Shown here piece by piece: positions 31,647 to 34,221 of a stretch of DNA of 34,221 nucleotides. The stretch comes from Promethearchaeota archaeon. GTDB lineage: Archaea > Asgardarchaeota > Lokiarchaeia > Sigyniarchaeales > SOKP01. The notes beneath the pieces were generated by a model. It did not search any database. It saw nothing but the letters and a program-made list of their open reading frames with translations, and was not told where the DNA came from. The position numbers and the translations under genes were made by a program. The stretch is taken from contig JAEOTA010000011.1 of NCBI GenBank assembly GCA_016840085.1, forward strand, positions 1 through 34,221, read 5' to 3'. How positions within the stretch are numbered: the stretch's first letter is position 1; the number at the start of each line of letters is the position of its first letter.

Positions 31647-33983
31647 TTATCCCCAACGATTTTTTATATATTTGAGAGCTTCTCTTGTATTTAATTTAAT
31701 ACTCGACGCCTCAGTTCTAATAATAATTACTTCTTCATCTTTGTTTATTTTTAAATAAATTGGTTCCTCACTCTTTTTTACAGTAATAATACAGATTTCT
31801 TTATTTTCAATCTTTTTAAAATCAAACTTAATAGTTTTTGGATTATTATATTCCTTCCCTATGTAGTTGTTTATTATTTCAACTAATTTCAATTTAAAAC
31901 CATCTCGATTCTTTTTTCTCAATGATAAATAATCATTGTTTAAACCTAAAATTTGACCATCATCATCAACACCAATAAATAATTTGCCCCCTTCAGTATC
32001 TAAAAATGCTACAATGGTTTTTGCAATTTCAAGCTCAAGTTCTTTATTAGGTTTTTTTTGACTATAGTCATATCTAACTGATGATTTAAACTCGGTATTG
32101 AGATTTTCCCCATTTAATATGATTTCCTTAATAGGATCCCTCATTACTCCCTTCTTCTTAATAGAATTATCAAAATCTTTTATTTGGGATAGATAATTTG
32201 ATAATAATTCATTTACCAACCTAATTATATTGATATTTGAAGTTTTTGGAGAAATAATTTTATCTTTTATTTTCTTCAGATTATTAAAATTGAGGGATGA
32301 AATAAAAATACTATTTTTTGGAAAATATTTACCCATTATATTTTCTGGTATTTCTCTTGCCTCTTTATCAAATAAAGCCCAATTAGTCATACCTCCTTTA
32401 AATAAATCATTTACCTTCATAATCTTTTTCCTAATAATATCAAAAGGTATTAAATTATTGCTGTTTAATTTTGTATTATCATTAATAATACCCAAATATC
32501 CGTTTATAAACCATTCTTGAATTATTGATAAAATCTCATTAGAAAATTTCAAAGATTGTTTTAATTGGGTCTTCATTTCCTTTCCATCCTTTTCTTCATC
32601 AAAAATCTCATGTTCTATTCTTTCTGATTTAACAAATCTTTTTAATCTAAATATTGGTCCTCGCCTATCATGAGGAATTGCATCTAAACACCTTCTAAAG
32701 GCAGAGTCCAAAGCTAATTTACCTTCATAATCATGAAAAAGAGGTGGATTGTATTCTGGTTTTATATTTGACAAAGCAGAGAGAGAAAATTTCTCATATA
32801 TAAACCTATAAGTTAAAGCCTTATAGTTTTTAAGACCTTTTGAATTAAATGGAATAGATCCTTTATTATAAATATCTTCAATTAAACCAAAAATTTCATT
32901 AAACCATTTTTGATCCTCATTCTCTCTTAAATATTTAAATATGGGCACATAATCTAAGGCAGGGGTGCCACTAAATATTCTTTCGATATCATCAAAATAA
33001 GTTTCTTCGTATCTCTTCCTTCTTATATCTTTAGTACAAAAGTCAAGAAAGTCATTGAATTTTTGTTTGTTATATTCAAAATTTTTTATAAAATTTGTTA
33101 AATAATCATCAAAAAATGCATCAATATATTCTTGTGTACTCGCTTCCCCAAGTCTTTTTCCAAAAAAATCTACTATTCCTGGACATAGGAAATATTTCAA
33201 TAATTCTTGCATAAATTCTGGTTTAATGGCATATTGAAGTCTTTTTTTATAAAGTTGATAAATATCTGATGTATTCCAATAGTTATAAATAATCCATTTA
33301 TCAAACACACCTCTGCCTGTACTGCTTTTTAAAGCAGCAAAATTCTCCCAATCTTTATGTCCTATAACAAAGATAAAAATTGGGATTTCAGCAAAATATC
33401 TTTCATCCTCCCAATATCCCTGAAAATTGCGCCAAAATTCAAAAAACGGTGTAAATTGTGCTTCATCTGTTATAACATTAGTTTGATCAAATTCGACAAT
33501 ATATTTAGCTGAAGGTTGTTGGTTCAAATATCTTTTATAAATTTTACATATTAAATACAATTTTTCGAGATAATTTCCTAATTTTCGATCTTGTGGGTGA
33601 AATCCCTTCTCGTTTTGAAATTTTTTAATTTCCTCTAATACAATTTCTTTAAAATCTTGTTTTTCTACAAATGTTAAATGGGTTAACCATTGATTATATA
33701 TCCATTCATCAATTTCTTTCACACTAAGATATTGTGCCATTTTTGAATTAATTGTTAATACAATACAATTATCATAGCATTGTTTCAATTCTAAATTTAT
33801 ACATTTACCAAGTTCAGTTTTACCTATTTTAAAATCTCCTAAAATGGCAATCCTTTTTCCAAAAAAGTATGTTTCAAACTCTAATTGATGATTAACTAGT
33901 TTACTTAATGGATCAAATATATCAGAAATTAAATCTTTTTGATTAACTTTAACAAATAACTCATTTCTATTATTTTTCGACAT
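31647..33983 (-). CDS. P-loop ATPase with C-terminal AlbA_2 (Schlafen-like) domain
   Basis: A 778-residue protein. Near the N-terminus is a STAND/AAA-like NTPase: Walker A GDFKIGKT at 49-56, then strands YIVEFDQ and PIFIFVIGHKDW as Walker B/sensor candidates. A long helical middle (about 300-600) has no recognised domain. The last ~150 residues are an AlbA_2 domain: NTEFKSSVRYD, then a helix ELEIAKTIVAFLDTEGG, LFIGVDDDGQILGL, and a C-terminal strand-helix unit. AlbA_2 relatives occur in Schlafen proteins and bacterial/archaeal regulators, where they bind or cut nucleic acid. The layout, NTPase switch plus nucleic-acid effector, resembles STAND-type immune proteins, which is inference. ATG 33983 is preferred over GTG 34037, which would add 18 residues. 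Transcribed alone. Confidence 0.75.
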   Translation of the reverse strand: MSKNNRNELFVKVNQKDLISDIFDPLSKLVNHQLEFETYFFGKRIAILGDFKIGKTELGKCINLELKQCYDNCIVLTINSKMAQYLSVKEIDEWIYNQWLTHLTFVEKQDFKEIVLEEIKKFQNEKGFHPQDRKLGNYLEKLYLICKIYKRYLNQQPSAKYIVEFDQTNVITDEAQFTPFFEFWRNFQGYWEDERYFAEIPIFIFVIGHKDWENFAALKSSTGRGVFDKWIIYNYWNTSDIYQLYKKRLQYAIKPEFMQELLKYFLCPGIVDFFGKRLGEASTQEYIDAFFDDYLTNFIKNFEYNKQKFNDFLDFCTKDIRRKRYEETYFDDIERIFSGTPALDYVPIFKYLRENEDQKWFNEIFGLIEDIYNKGSIPFNSKGLKNYKALTYRFIYEKFSLSALSNIKPEYNPPLFHDYEGKLALDSAFRRCLDAIPHDRRGPIFRLKRFVKSERIEHEIFDEEKDGKEMKTQLKQSLKFSNEILSIIQEWFINGYLGIINDNTKLNSNNLIPFDIIRKKIMKVNDLFKGGMTNWALFDKEAREIPENIMGKYFPKNSIFISSLNFNNLKKIKDKIISPKTSNINIIRLVNELLSNYLSQIKDFDNSIKKKGVMRDPIKEIILNGENLNTEFKSSVRYDYSQKKPNKELELEIAKTIVAFLDTEGGKLFIGVDDDGQILGLNNDYLSLRKKNRDGFKLKLVEIINNYIGKEYNNPKTIKFDFKKIENKEICIITVKKSEEPIYLKINKDEEVIIIRTEASSIKLNTREALKYIKNRWG

Positions 33984-34204
33984 TTTCTGAATATAGATAC
34001 GATCTTCAAAAAAGAATGTGGATGAAATTATAAACACCTTAAAATTTTAGCCTCAAGTTAAAAATATTGAATCTGGAATATTTTGTTTTTATTTATCAGT
34101 ATCTAATGAAGTATTTATTTATCTTTAATTTTTTATTTTTTTTATTCCGACATTAATCTCACTTTAACTGTTATATATCATTCATTTTTGGAAAGATGTG
34201 AAAA

Positions 34205-34221
34205 ATGTCTCCACTAGCATA
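34205..34221 (+). CDS. Possible start of a gene running off the window
   Basis: An ATG five codons before the window edge, with a GGAAA site about 10 bases upstream and a TTATATAT box further upstream. The five codons read MSPLA. Too little to assign; it may be nothing. Confidence 0.25.

Noticed and set aside
1..34221. CRISPR arrays, tRNA or rRNA genes, transposase or integrase genes
   Set aside because: Looked for evenly spaced repeats, tRNA T-loop-like segments and recombinase motifs on both strands and found none that stand up.

Overview
The window is strongly A+T-rich and gene-dense. It looks archaeal: there is an adjacent NurA-HerA pair, TATA-like promoter boxes, Shine-Dalgarno sites of the GGAGG/GGTGA type, a zinc-ribbon plus PD-(D/E)XK nuclease, and very long TPR and LRR proteins. 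Giant TPR proteins, LRR proteins and this base composition suggest an Asgard (Promethearchaeota, Lokiarchaeia-like) archaeon. That assignment is inference, because no ribosomal or other marker gene lies in the window. I see no rRNA, tRNA, CRISPR array or transposase.

Almost every recognisable gene belongs to a family known from anti-virus defence, DNA modification or DNA-end processing, so I read the window as a defence island. From left to right: (a) 189-1482 (+), a possible DNA-glycosylase-like protein and an Nmad2 nucleotide-modification-associated protein; (b) 1715-4092 (-), an uncharacterised protein followed by a HEPN protein; (c) 4597-10363 (-), an operon of HEPN protein, HEPN-TPR protein and SIR2-TPR protein, which probably act together as an RNase/NADase suicide system; (d) a 1-kb divergent regulatory region with several palindromes; (e) 11336-15701 (+), a McrBC-like restriction pair with a HARE-HTH-like domain in the McrB subunit; (f) 16173-21144 (+), NurA nuclease, HerA translocase, ParA ATPase, a small basic protein and a NucS-like nuclease with a zinc ribbon; (g) small orphan genes, one of them a membrane protein; (h) 22411-24151 (-), a zinc-finger protein and a helical protein; (i) 24339-29891 (-), a five-gene set of PAPS-reductase/DndC-like ferredoxin fusion, AAA ATPase, a protein with an internal duplication, a 48-residue protein and a Rad50/SMC-like ATPase; (j) 30166-31535, a zinc-ribbon microprotein and two broken genes; (k) 31647-33983 (-), a P-loop ATPase ending in a Schlafen-type AlbA_2 domain.

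The best candidate for an undescribed system is (i). It pairs sulfur-activation chemistry of the DndC type with an SMC-like ATPase, as DNA phosphorothioation (Dnd) does, but adds a dedicated AAA ATPase and two unrecognised proteins and shows no DndA, DndB or DndE. Other notable points are two genes whose only well-placed start codons are AUU and AUA, a palindrome built around GTGAAACGGTTATTTCAC that recurs in whole or part between modules, and an LRR gene interrupted by an in-frame TAG in the middle of its zinc ribbon.
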